A DNA stretch of 64,000 bases from Streptomonospora wellingtoniae (GTDB taxonomy: Bacteria; Actinomycetota; Actinomycetes; Streptosporangiales; Streptosporangiaceae), in the NCBI RefSeq assembly GCF_031845375.1, contig NZ_JAVREK010000002.1:248001-312000 (forward strand), read 5' to 3'. Below are positions 16,844 to 24,081 of this stretch, one piece after another (position 1 is the first letter of the stretch; each line of letters opens with the position of its first letter). A program made the position numbers and the translations under genes. The notes under the pieces were generated by a model. That model saw only the letters and a program-made list of their open reading frames with translations. It was not told the DNA's origin and made no database searches.

Positions 16844-17661
16844 CTCATCGCCGGGGCAACGGTCTGCTCGCCGACACCTACGTCCCGCTCATCGTGCTTC
16901 CCACCGCTCTGGCCGACCAGATGCTCGACGCGCTGCGCGAGTCCGGTATCGCGGCCTACGCGGTGCAGCTGGACGACGGGCTGCTCGACGACTCCGGCGC
17001 GGAGGAGGAGCCGCCGACCGACCACCTCTACGTCGACGCGCACGAGCGGGCCACCGCCGGGGAGATCCTGCGCGACCAGCTCCCGGACCTGGAGTACCGG
17101 GGCCTCGAACCGGGCGGCGCCGAGACAACCGAGGGCCTGCGACGGCAGACGCGGGTGGAGCCCGAGCCCGGTGCGGGGCAGGCAGCCGCGGCGGCGGCCG
17201 GTGACGACGACGTGTGGGCCGACCTCGTCGCGCGCTTCTACGACACCCCCTCCGCGGCCGAGGCCGCCTGGCCCGACGCGGAGAACCTCGCCGCCGGCGA
17301 GCGCGCCGCCTCCTCCGACCCTGATCCCGACGACGCCGACTACGGCGAAGACGAGGAGACCGGCGGCGCACCGCCAGCCCGCGTGGTCCGCCCGGCCGAG
17401 TCCGCCGACGACCGCGAGCACTTCGTGCCGCCCCCGCCGCCGCCCCTGCCCCGGGGCGACCTCACCAGCCGGCTCTCCTGGGCCGGGCTCTTCGGCGGTC
17501 CGCTGCTGCTGCTGGGCTCGATGCTGCTGGGGATGTCGCTGCCCGGTTGGCTGGCCTTCCTGGCGGTGGCCGCCTTCATCGCAGGCTTCGTCGTGCTCGT
17601 GGTCCGCATGGGCGACCGCCCGCCCGGCGACAACGGCCCCGACGACGGCGCCGTGGTCTGA
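16840..17661 (+). CDS. Conserved actinobacterial membrane protein
   Basis: The 273-residue product has a small N-terminal domain (YVPLIVLPTALADQMLDALR and HLYVDAHERATAGEILRD), an acidic disordered middle (about 100-200, with PDPDDADYGEDEE and a PPPPPPLP run) and two C-terminal membrane helices (AGLFGGPLLLLGSMLLGM and WLAFLAVAAFIAGFVVLVV). The N-terminal part resembles putative prevent-host-death or DUF2007-like sensor folds only vaguely. Function unknown. It is coupled to the esterase by a 4-bp overlap and precedes a sensor kinase. Confidence 0.7.
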   Translation: MTHRRGNGLLADTYVPLIVLPTALADQMLDALRESGIAAYAVQLDDGLLDDSGAEEEPPTDHLYVDAHERATAGEILRDQLPDLEYRGLEPGGAETTEGLRRQTRVEPEPGAGQAAAAAAGDDDVWADLVARFYDTPSAAEAAWPDAENLAAGERAASSDPDPDDADYGEDEETGGAPPARVVRPAESADDREHFVPPPPPPLPRGDLTSRLSWAGLFGGPLLLLGSMLLGMSLPGWLAFLAVAAFIAGFVVLVVRMGDRPPGDNGPDDGAVV

Positions 17662-17712
17662 CCCCGCCGCACCGCCCGCCTCCCGTCCCCCGCCCGGCAG
17701 GACCCTGAGCCG

Positions 17713-19050
17713 ATGAGCCCCGAATCCCCCGACCTCGCCTCCGCGTCGGCCCCCGCGCCCCCTCGCGGCACCCCGGCCGCCGGGCAGGGGACCGCGGGCT
17801 CCGCTGCGAGCAGCGCGGCGGTCGGGCGCGGCGACGGGCGGCCCAATCGGCCGACCGGGCTCTCCACGCCCCTCTGGCGCGCCATCGCGGTCTTCCGCGC
17901 GGCGTCGGTGGGCTATGCCGTGTTCCTGCTGGCGCAGTACCTCGACCTGCTCGCACGGCCTTGGGCGGCGTGGGGCGTGCTCTGCGCCATGGCCGCGTGG
18001 ACGGCCGCATCGGCCGTGCTCTACGCCCGGCCGCACCGCCGCACCCGCCTGCTGCTGGCCGCCGACCTCGCCGTCGCCTTCGGCTGCCTGGCGGCCACCG
18101 CCCTGGCGGTCGAACCCGGCTACCTGCGCATGGCCCCGCCCCTGACGACCACCTGGTTCGGCGGTGCCGTCCTGGCGGCCGCCGTGCTGGCCGGTCGGCG
18201 CGTGGCGCTGGGCGCGGCGCTGGCGCACGGCGTGGTCGACATCGCGGTCCGGACCTCCATGGGCCTGACCGTCACGGCCGCGGTGCCGCGCGGCGTCGTG
18301 CTCCTGCTGTTGGCCGGCTACTCGGTGGGCTACCTGGCGAGCTACGCTGCGGCGGCCGAGCGCCGCTTCGCCGAAGCCGTCGAGCTGGAGGCGCGCACGC
18401 GCGAGCGGGAGCGCCTGGGACGCTCCATCCACGACTCCGTCCTGCAGGTCCTCGCGATGGTGCGGCGCCGCGGCGCCGAGGCGGGCGGCGAGGCCGCCGA
18501 GCTCGGCCGCCTCGCGGGCGAGCAGGAGGCGCGGCTGCGGGCGCTTGTCGGCGGCAGGCACGGCGCGGTTACGGCGGAGGCTCCGGCCGGGGGAGCGGGC
18601 GGCGGCGCGGCCGGACCCGCCGCACGAGGGGACGCCCGGCCGACCGCCGACCTGGCGGCCCTGCTCGACGCGCACGCCGGGGCCCGAGTGACGCTCTCGG
18701 CGCCGGCGAACGAGGTCGCCGTGGAGCCCCGGGCGGCCCGCGAGATCGACGCCGCCGTCCGCGAGGCGCTGAGCAACGTCGAACGCCACTGTCCGCCCGG
18801 GACCCGGGTCTGGGTGCTGCTGGAGGACGAGGGCGGCACGGTCACGGTCACGGTCCGCGACGACGGGCCCGGCATCGAGGCGCACCGTCTCGACGAGGCC
18901 GCAGCCGAGGGCCGGTTGGGCGTCACCCAGTCCATCCGCGGCCGCATCGCCGACCTCGGCGGTACCGCCGACGTCACCACGGCGCCCGGCCAGGGCACCG
19001 AGATCGAGCTGCGGGTGCCGCGCCAGACCGCAGGCCCCGAACCCCGTTGA
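17713..19050 (+). CDS. macS: MacS-type sensor histidine kinase
   Basis: The 445-residue kinase has about five membrane helices (residues 55-215), then a HisKA_3-like phosphoacceptor site GRSIHDSVLQVLAM (His-Asp) and a C-terminal HATPase with NVERHCPPGTRVW, VRDDGPGIE, and GTEIELRVP. It matches the MacS family that in Streptomyces pairs with the NarL-type MacR to control morphogenesis and antibiotic production. The likely partner is the regulator at 25663-26355, 6.6 kb away. The TGA stop (19048-19050) is partly formed by the left arm of repeat copy 3. Confidence 0.8.
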   Translation: MSPESPDLASASAPAPPRGTPAAGQGTAGSAASSAAVGRGDGRPNRPTGLSTPLWRAIAVFRAASVGYAVFLLAQYLDLLARPWAAWGVLCAMAAWTAASAVLYARPHRRTRLLLAADLAVAFGCLAATALAVEPGYLRMAPPLTTTWFGGAVLAAAVLAGRRVALGAALAHGVVDIAVRTSMGLTVTAAVPRGVVLLLLAGYSVGYLASYAAAAERRFAEAVELEARTRERERLGRSIHDSVLQVLAMVRRRGAEAGGEAAELGRLAGEQEARLRALVGGRHGAVTAEAPAGGAGGGAAGPAARGDARPTADLAALLDAHAGARVTLSAPANEVAVEPRAAREIDAAVREALSNVERHCPPGTRVWVLLEDEGGTVTVTVRDDGPGIEAHRLDEAAAEGRLGVTQSIRGRIADLGGTADVTTAPGQGTEIELRVPRQTAGPEPR

Positions 19051-19103
19051 TCTTGTAGCCATCGTGAAGGAAAACGATTTCCAGTGACGATGGCTACAAG
19101 ATC
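19049..19103. repeat. Nested palindromic repeat, copy 3
   Basis: Arms GATCTTGTAGC (19049-19059) and GCTACAAGATC (19093-19103) are perfect; the centre is GGAAAACGATTTCC. Its first two bases are part of the kinase stop codon. It sits between convergent genes and may end transcription from both. Confidence 0.9.
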
Positions 19104-19144
19104 GACGACGCTGTACCGGGTGCAGGCGCGCGGCCGCGCCTCGG

Positions 19145-19747
19145 CTACCCCAGCGGCGGTCCGTCGCCGGGCTCCTCCTGGTAGGAGTAGCGCTGCTCCT
19201 TCCAAGGGTCGGCGCGGTTGTGGTAGCCGCGCTCCTCCCAGAAGCCGCGGCGGTCGGCGGCGAGGTACTCCACCGCGCGCACCCACTTCACGCTCTTCCA
19301 TCCGTACAGGTGCGGAACGACCAGGCGCACCGGATGGCCGTACTCGGGTGCGAGGCGCTCGCCGCCGCGGTGGGTGGCCAGCAGCGCGTCGCGGGCGAGG
19401 AAGTCGTCCAGGCGCATGTTGGCGCTGTAGCCGTACTCGGCCCACACCATCACATGCGTGACGGCGGGGGCGGGCGGTGCCAGCTCGGCCAGGGTCGCGG
19501 TCGATACGCCGCTCCAGGGCACGGCGGACACGGTGAACCTGGTCACGCAGTGGAGGTCGGCGACGGCCTCCACGTGCGGGAGCGCGTCGAACTCGGGCCA
19601 GCTCCACCGGTACTCGCCCAGCGACTCGGTGAAACCGTAGACCCGCAGGTCCCATCTGTGCGCACGGAACCGCGGCACCGGGCCGTAGTGCAGGGCGGGT
19701 CGGCCGCGTGGGACGTGCTGCCCCGGCGGCAGCGGCTGATCCGACAA
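19145..19747 (-). CDS. Sulfite oxidase-like molybdopterin oxidoreductase
   Basis: The 200-residue protein contains the oxidoreductase molybdopterin-binding fold: HYGPVPRFRAHRWDLRVYGF, VADLHCVTRFTV (Cys that coordinates Mo), THVMVWAEYGYSANM, PVRLVVPHLYGWKSVKWV and the conserved end FWEERGYHN...DPWKEQRYSYQEEPGDGP. It is a cytosolic homologue of the MsrP/YedY catalytic subunit; substrate unknown. A TTG start at 19747 preceded by AAGGAG fits the family N-terminus (SDQPLPPGQ). An ATG at 19837 would add 30 non-conserved residues and run over the divergent aro promoter. Confidence 0.82.
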   Translation of the reverse strand: MSDQPLPPGQHVPRGRPALHYGPVPRFRAHRWDLRVYGFTESLGEYRWSWPEFDALPHVEAVADLHCVTRFTVSAVPWSGVSTATLAELAPPAPAVTHVMVWAEYGYSANMRLDDFLARDALLATHRGGERLAPEYGHPVRLVVPHLYGWKSVKWVRAVEYLAADRRGFWEERGYHNRADPWKEQRYSYQEEPGDGPPLG

Positions 19748-19841
19748 TCGCTCTCCTTCGCGCGCTTCTTCGCCATCCTGCCAGGGCCGGGCGGCGGCGC
19801 GCTGCGCCCTCCGCCCGTTCGGGGCGAGCCGGGGCATGCGC

Positions 19842-19847
19842 TATAGT
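19842..19847 (+). promoter_or_regulatory. -10 element of the DAHP synthase leader
   Basis: TATAGT ends seven bases before the leader ATG 19855, predicting a leaderless transcript that begins at the leader peptide itself. Confidence 0.5.
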
Positions 19848-19854
19848 CGCTTCC

Positions 19855-19929
19855 ATGCAGCAGAGCTTTTGGCGCTTTTATGGCTACCGGCCCACGGCTA
19901 GGACGGTCGCCCGCCAAGCGCTGCGCTGA
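19855..19929 (+). CDS. Aromatic amino acid leader peptide of DAHP synthase
   Basis: This 24-codon ORF encodes MQQSFWRFYGYRPTA followed by RTVARQALR. Five of codons 5-11 are aromatic (Phe5, Trp6, Phe8, Tyr9, Tyr11), so translation would sense all three end products of the shikimate pathway. It is followed 15 bases after its TGA by a perfect terminator hairpin and then the DAHP synthase gene. It is a typical ribosome-dependent attenuator layout. It has no ribosome binding site, but the -10 at 19842 implies leaderless initiation. Confidence 0.8.
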   Translation: MQQSFWRFYGYRPTARTVARQALR

Positions 19930-19958
19930 CACGGACGACTTGAGGAGCCCCGGGCCGG
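19887..19958 (+). promoter_or_regulatory. Candidate antiterminator pairing in the aro leader
   Basis: CCGGCCC (19887-19893, codons 11-13 of the leader peptide) can pair with GGGCCGG (19952-19958), which lies in the left arm and loop of the terminator. A second possible stem joins GCGCTT (19872-19877) and AAGCGC (19916-19921). Which pairing controls termination needs RNA folding. Confidence 0.35.
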
Positions 19959-19978
19959 AAGCGGCCCGGGGCTCTTTT
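19945..19978 (+). terminator. Attenuator terminator before DAHP synthase
   Basis: GAGCCCCGGGCC (19945-19956) pairs perfectly over 12 bp with GGCCCGGGGCTC (19963-19974), loop GGAAGC, followed by TTTT (19975-19978). It is the only textbook stem plus T-run terminator I found in the window. Confidence 0.85.
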
Positions 19979-20085
19979 GCTGCCCGGCCCCTTCCGCTTC
20001 CGCCCGGCTGCCGCTCCCGGCCCGTCCGGCCGACAACTCCACCGCGTCCGGGAACGGACACCGAAGTTCCGAAGGGACAACGCAC

Positions 20086-21132
20086 ATGGTCATCGTCATG
20101 GGGCCTGGGGCCACACGCGAACATATCGACAACCTCGTCGACCTCGTCGCGAACGCGGGAGGCGAGGCCTACGTGACCCGCGGAGTGAGCCGCACGATCA
20201 TCGGCCTGGTCGGCGACGTACGGCAGTTCGAGACCCTGGATCTTCGCGCCATGCCCGGCGTGAGCGACGTCCTGCGCATCAGCGTCCCCTACAAGCTCGT
20301 CAGCAGTGAGCACCATCCGGGCCGCTCCACGGTGCGGGTCGCCGGCGTGCCCGTCGGCGGCGACAACATGACCGTCATCGCCGGACCGTGCGCGGTCGAG
20401 ACCCCCGAACAGACGCTGGAGGCCGCGCGCATGGCCCGCGCGGCCGGGGCCTCGCTGCTGCGCGGCGGCGCCTACAAGCCCCGCACCTCCCCCTACGCCT
20501 TCCAAGGGCTGGGCGAGACCGGCCTGAAGATCCTCGCCGACGTGCGCGCCGAGACCGGGATGCCCGTCGTCACCGAGGTGGTCGACGCCGCCGACGTGGA
20601 CCTGGTCGCCGACTACGCCGACATGCTGCAGATCGGCACTCGCAACATGCAGAACTTCGCCCTGCTGCAGGCAGCGGGCGAGGCCGGCCGCCCGGTGCTG
20701 CTCAAGCGCGGCATGAACGCCACCATCGAGGAGTGGCTGATGGCCGCCGAGTACATCGCCCAGCGCGGCAACCTCGACATCGTGCTGTGCGAGCGGGGCA
20801 TCCGCACCTTCGAGAAGGCCACCCGCAACACCCTCGACATCAGCGCGGTACCGGTGGCCCAGAGCCTGTCGCACCTGCCGGTGATCGTGGACCCCTCGCA
20901 CTCGGGCGGCAAGCGCGACCTGGTGCTGCCGCTGTCGCGCGCAGCGATCGCGGTCGGGGCCGACGGCGTCATCGTCGACGTGCACCCCGCACCCGAGACC
21001 GCGCTGTGCGACGGTCCCCAGGCGCTGGTCGGCGACGACATCGGCGAGCTGGCCGGCATCGCGGCCACCTTCGCGCCGCTGGTGGGCCGCACCCTCACCC
21101 CCGCGCCGGAGCCGGCAGCGGCGGGCGTGTAG
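20086..21132 (+). CDS. aroG: DAHP synthase, type I-beta with ferredoxin-like regulatory domain
   Basis: The 348-residue enzyme condenses PEP and erythrose 4-phosphate in the first shikimate step. Residues 1-75 form the ferredoxin-like regulatory domain (VIVMGPGATREHIDNLVDLV), followed by the barrel with VIAGPCAVET, RGGAYKPRTSPYAFQGLG, QIGTRNMQNF, LLKRGM, LCERGIRTFE and DPSHSGGKR, which bind PEP, phosphate and metal. GAAGGGA precedes ATG 20086. Expression is predicted to be controlled by the leader peptide and attenuator upstream. The regulatory domain suggests allosteric feedback by aromatic products as well. Confidence 0.93.
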   Translation: MVIVMGPGATREHIDNLVDLVANAGGEAYVTRGVSRTIIGLVGDVRQFETLDLRAMPGVSDVLRISVPYKLVSSEHHPGRSTVRVAGVPVGGDNMTVIAGPCAVETPEQTLEAARMARAAGASLLRGGAYKPRTSPYAFQGLGETGLKILADVRAETGMPVVTEVVDAADVDLVADYADMLQIGTRNMQNFALLQAAGEAGRPVLLKRGMNATIEEWLMAAEYIAQRGNLDIVLCERGIRTFEKATRNTLDISAVPVAQSLSHLPVIVDPSHSGGKRDLVLPLSRAAIAVGADGVIVDVHPAPETALCDGPQALVGDDIGELAGIAATFAPLVGRTLTPAPEPAAAGV

Positions 21133-21160
21133 CGCCTTCCGGACGCGCCGGGGCCGTCCC

Positions 21161-21209
21161 GTCCGGCGGTCTCCGCCCGTCTCCGCAGAGACGGCGGAGA
21201 CCGCCGGAC
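21161..21209. terminator. Long hairpin between convergent aroG and thiI
   Basis: GTCCGGCGGTCTCCGCC (21161-21177) pairs with 21193-21209, continuing with GTCTC/GAGAC to a CGCA tetraloop: about 22 bp with one bulged C. It is a likely bidirectional terminator. Confidence 0.7.
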
Positions 21210-21251
21210 CGCGCTCGCGAACGGCGCGCCGGTACCCGGGCGCCCGGCCCT

Positions 21252-22526
21252 TCAGACCTTGGCGGGCGCGGCGTCGCCCAGAAAGCTGGGGCGGTGCAGC
21301 TGCTTGACCGTCAGCAGGTGCTCGGCCAGCTCCTCGGCGTCCAGCCGCTTCTCGATCTGGCGCAGGTCGGGGATCTTGGCGGCGGTCTCGACCTGGCGCG
21401 GTGTGAGCAGCGTGCAGCAGTCCTCGTCGGGCAGCTCCGAGATCGACAGGGTGCCGATCCGCCGCGCCTGGTCCATGATCTCGGTCTTGTCCATGCCGAT
21501 CAGCGGCCGCAGGATCGGCAGGTCCACGGAGTCGTCCAGCGCCGTCAGGTTGGCCATGGTCTGGCTGGAGACCTGCCCCAACGCGTCGCCGGTGACGAGC
21601 GCCTCGGCTTTGAGGTCGTCGGCCAGCGCCTCGGCGGTCTTGAGCATCAGCCGCCGCTGGGCGATGATCTGCAGCCGCTCGGCGCCGGAGGACTTCAGCT
21701 GCTGCTGCGCCTTGCCGAAGGGGACGACGAACAGCCGCGAGCCCACCTGGTACCGGTCCAGCTGGCGCACCAGGCTGTAGGCCTTGTAGATCGACTCCGG
21801 CCCGGTGAAGGGCATGCCGGAGAAGTGTAGGAAATCGACCTTCAGGCCGCGGCGCATCATCCGGTGCGCGGCGATCGGCGAGTCGATGCCGCCCGACATC
21901 AGCACCAGCGCGCGCCCGCTCATGCCCACGGGAAGGCCGCCCTGGCCCGGGATGCCGTCGGTGAAGACGAACACCTCGTCCTTGTCGACCTCGATGGAGA
22001 CCGGGTTCTGCGGGTGCTTGAGGTCGACCGGCAGGCCGTGGGCCTGCTGCACCGCCGCGCCCACGTGCCCGGCGAGCTGCGAGGACGTCAGCGGGAACCG
22101 CTTGTCGCGGCGGCGGGCCCGCACGGCGAAGCTGCCGCTGCGGTCGGCCAGCGCCTGCACGGCGGTGGCGGTGACCGCGTCGAGGTCCTTGGGCACCCGG
22201 CGCACCAGGTGCACCCACACCACGCCCATCACGTTGCGCATCCGCTCGGCCAGTTCGGCGACCTCGATGTCGGAGGCGCCGGGCATGCGGACGATGACGA
22301 CTCCCGAGCCGCGCCGGGTCAGCTTGATCGGGCTCAGGCCGCGCGCGGACGCACGGATGTTGTTGTGCAGGCGGCGCTCGAACAGGCTGCGGTTGCTGCC
22401 CTTGAGCACGATCTCGCCGAGCTTCATCAGCACGCACAGCTCGTGCGGTCCGGACGCCGACCGCTCCTGGACGGCGGCCTGGGCCTCGCGTCCTTCGAGT
22501 GCCTCGGGCTCGGACATGACGGCCAT
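21252..22526 (-). CDS. thiI: tRNA 4-thiouridine synthase ThiI
   Basis: The 424-residue protein has an N-terminal ferredoxin-like/THUMP region (LMKLGEIVLKGSNRSLFERRL, VWVHLVRRVPKDLDAV) and the PP-loop ATP pyrophosphatase motif LVLMSGGIDSPIAAHRM, with GDALGQVSSQT further on. It adenylates U8 of tRNA for sulfur transfer; in some bacteria it also helps make the thiazole of thiamine. No rhodanese domain is present, as in Bacillus ThiI. A thiazole operon lies nearby (28537-30804). ATG 22526 is favoured by GGGAG nine bases upstream. Confidence 0.9.
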   Translation of the reverse strand: MAVMSEPEALEGREAQAAVQERSASGPHELCVLMKLGEIVLKGSNRSLFERRLHNNIRASARGLSPIKLTRRGSGVVIVRMPGASDIEVAELAERMRNVMGVVWVHLVRRVPKDLDAVTATAVQALADRSGSFAVRARRRDKRFPLTSSQLAGHVGAAVQQAHGLPVDLKHPQNPVSIEVDKDEVFVFTDGIPGQGGLPVGMSGRALVLMSGGIDSPIAAHRMMRRGLKVDFLHFSGMPFTGPESIYKAYSLVRQLDRYQVGSRLFVVPFGKAQQQLKSSGAERLQIIAQRRLMLKTAEALADDLKAEALVTGDALGQVSSQTMANLTALDDSVDLPILRPLIGMDKTEIMDQARRIGTLSISELPDEDCCTLLTPRQVETAAKIPDLRQIEKRLDAEELAEHLLTVKQLHRPSFLGDAAPAKV

Positions 22527-22677
22527 GACTGCGGCTCCCAGATGTCTCGACGGGTGAGGGGAGGGCGGAGGCCGTGCCCCGCCGCTTCCAGTATCGAACA
22601 TCGCAACGACCGGTCGCGACGGAGGATTCCCGCGCACGCGGCCGTCCGCAGGCCCAGGGGGTCTCCGAAACGCCGAC

Positions 22678-22730
22678 GGCGCGCCCCGGCCGCTGGACCC
22701 GGCGGGTCGCCGGGCGCGGCGGGGCGCGCC
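22678..22730. terminator. Hairpin downstream of pfkA
   Basis: GGCGCGCCCCG (22678-22688) pairs with CGGGGCGCGCC (22720-22730) around a 31-base GC-rich loop. It lies in the 252-base gap between thiI and the pfkA 3' end. Confidence 0.4.
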
Positions 22731-22778
22731 GTGGAGCGGTGCGCGGTGAGTGCGCGCCGGTGCGCCGCCGCGGTGCGG

Positions 22779-23804
22779 TCAGCCGAAGAAGACCTCGGCC
22801 TCTTCGTAGCGCTCGGTCGGCACGGTCTTGAGCTTGTCCGTGGCCGCCGACAGGTCGACCCGCACGATGTCGGTGCCCTGCAGGCCGACCATCTTGCCGT
22901 AGTCCTGGTCGTGGACGGCCTCGATGGCGTTCACGCCCAGCCGGGTGGCCAGCACGCGGTCGAAGGCCGAGGGGGTGCCGCCGCGCTGCACGTGGCCCAG
23001 GACCACCGAGCGGGCCTCCTTGCCGGTGCGCGACTCGATCTCCTCGGAGAGGCGCTGGCCGATGCCGCCGAGGCGGACGTGGCCGAAGGCGTCCTTCTCG
23101 CCGGCGGAAAGCTCCATCTGGCCGTCCTTGGGGTGGGCGCCCTCGGCGACGACGAGGATGGGGGCGTAGTTGGTCTCGAACCGGCTCTCGACGTGGGCCA
23201 CGACCTCGTCGATGTCGAAGGGGCGCTCGGGGATGAGGATGACGTTGGCGCCGGCGGCCATGCCCGAGTGCAGCGCGATCCAGCCGGCGTGGCGGCCCAT
23301 GACCTCCACGACCAGCGCGCGGTGGTGGGACTCGGCGGTGGTGTGCAGCCGGTCCACCGCCTCGGTGGCGATGTTGACGGCCGTGTCGAAGCCGAAGGTG
23401 TAGTCGGTGGCGTTGAGGTCGTTGTCGATGGTCTTGGGCACGCCCACGACGTTGACGCCGCGGTCGGTCAGCTGTGTGGCCACCCCCAGGGTGTCCTCGC
23501 CGCCGATCGCCACCAGGGCGTCGATGCCCAGCTCGGCCATGTTCTGCTTGACCCGCTCGACGCCGCCCTCGATCTTCATGAGGTTGGTGCGCGAGGACCC
23601 CAGGATCGTGCCGCCGCGCGGCAGGATCCCGCTGACGGCCGCCCGGTCCAGGGGCATGGTCGCGCCCTCCAGCGGCCCGCGCCAGCCGTCCCGGAACCCG
23701 ACGAACTCGTAGCCGTAGTCCTTGATGCCCTTGCGGACCACTGCGCGGATGACCGCGTTCAGCCCCGGGCAGTCGCCGCCACCGGTCAGCACCCCGACTC
23801 GCAT
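22779..23804 (-). CDS. pfkA: 6-phosphofructokinase, probably PPi-type
   Basis: The 341-residue protein is a group III PfkA: VLTGGGDCPGLNAVIRAVV at the N-terminus, the phosphate-donor loop GGEDTLGVATQL, catalytic PKTIDNDLNATDYTFGFDTA, and sugar-binding VEVMGRHAGWIALHSG. ATP-dependent actinobacterial PfkA enzymes (for example Mtb PfkA) carry GGEGT, where the Gly permits ATP binding. Here the residue is Asp (GGEDT), combined with the Lys of PKTIDND, the pair known from PPi-dependent PFKs such as that of Amycolatopsis methanolica. Pyrophosphate use, and hence reversibility, is therefore predicted but not shown. It diverges from glpK. Confidence 0.88.
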   Translation of the reverse strand: MRVGVLTGGGDCPGLNAVIRAVVRKGIKDYGYEFVGFRDGWRGPLEGATMPLDRAAVSGILPRGGTILGSSRTNLMKIEGGVERVKQNMAELGIDALVAIGGEDTLGVATQLTDRGVNVVGVPKTIDNDLNATDYTFGFDTAVNIATEAVDRLHTTAESHHRALVVEVMGRHAGWIALHSGMAAGANVILIPERPFDIDEVVAHVESRFETNYAPILVVAEGAHPKDGQMELSAGEKDAFGHVRLGGIGQRLSEEIESRTGKEARSVVLGHVQRGGTPSAFDRVLATRLGVNAIEAVHDQDYGKMVGLQGTDIVRVDLSAATDKLKTVPTERYEEAEVFFG

Positions 23805-23925
23805 GCGTGCACTCCTCGAATTCCTGTGGACAACCTGACCGCCTCTGCCGGCGCGGGGGCGCCGTTCGGGCGGTGCGGACCAGAGGGCGACAGCGGTCGT
23901 CCGCCGTCACACCAGGGGCCACAAT

Positions 23926-23939
23926 GTGACCGGTGCCAC
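23926..23939. promoter_or_regulatory. Weak Crp-like site between pfkA and glpK
   Basis: GTGACCGGTGCCAC fits the loose Streptomyces Crp pattern GTG-N6-GNCAC but lacks a good second half-site. It is 122 bp before the pfkA start. Low confidence. Confidence 0.2.
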
Positions 23940-24039
23940 GGAAGGCGCCCGCCGAGCGTTGGAAGCCGCCTGCCGGGGGGTAAGTCCCCCGGATGGCGGA
24001 TCGGAGCCGGGGCGGCGCCTTCAGTCCCGCACCGTCCGC

Positions 24040-24053
24040 ATGGTCTAGACCAT
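24040..24053. promoter_or_regulatory. DasR-type dre operator between pfkA and glpK
   Basis: ATGGTCTAGACCAT is a perfect 14-bp palindrome whose inner 12 bases equal the core of the DasR-responsive element. It overlaps a likely glpK -10 (CATAGT, 24051-24056), so binding would block glpK transcription. The divergent pfkA start is 236 bp away. Confidence 0.6.
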
Positions 24054-24081
24054 AGTCGCCCAACGTGCTGGAGGCCAACCC

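Noticed and set aside
19748..19837. Longer ATG start for the sulfite oxidase-like gene
   Set aside because: It would add a non-conserved Arg/Ala-rich head and overlap the divergent aro promoter; TTG 19747 has AAGGAG at proper distance.
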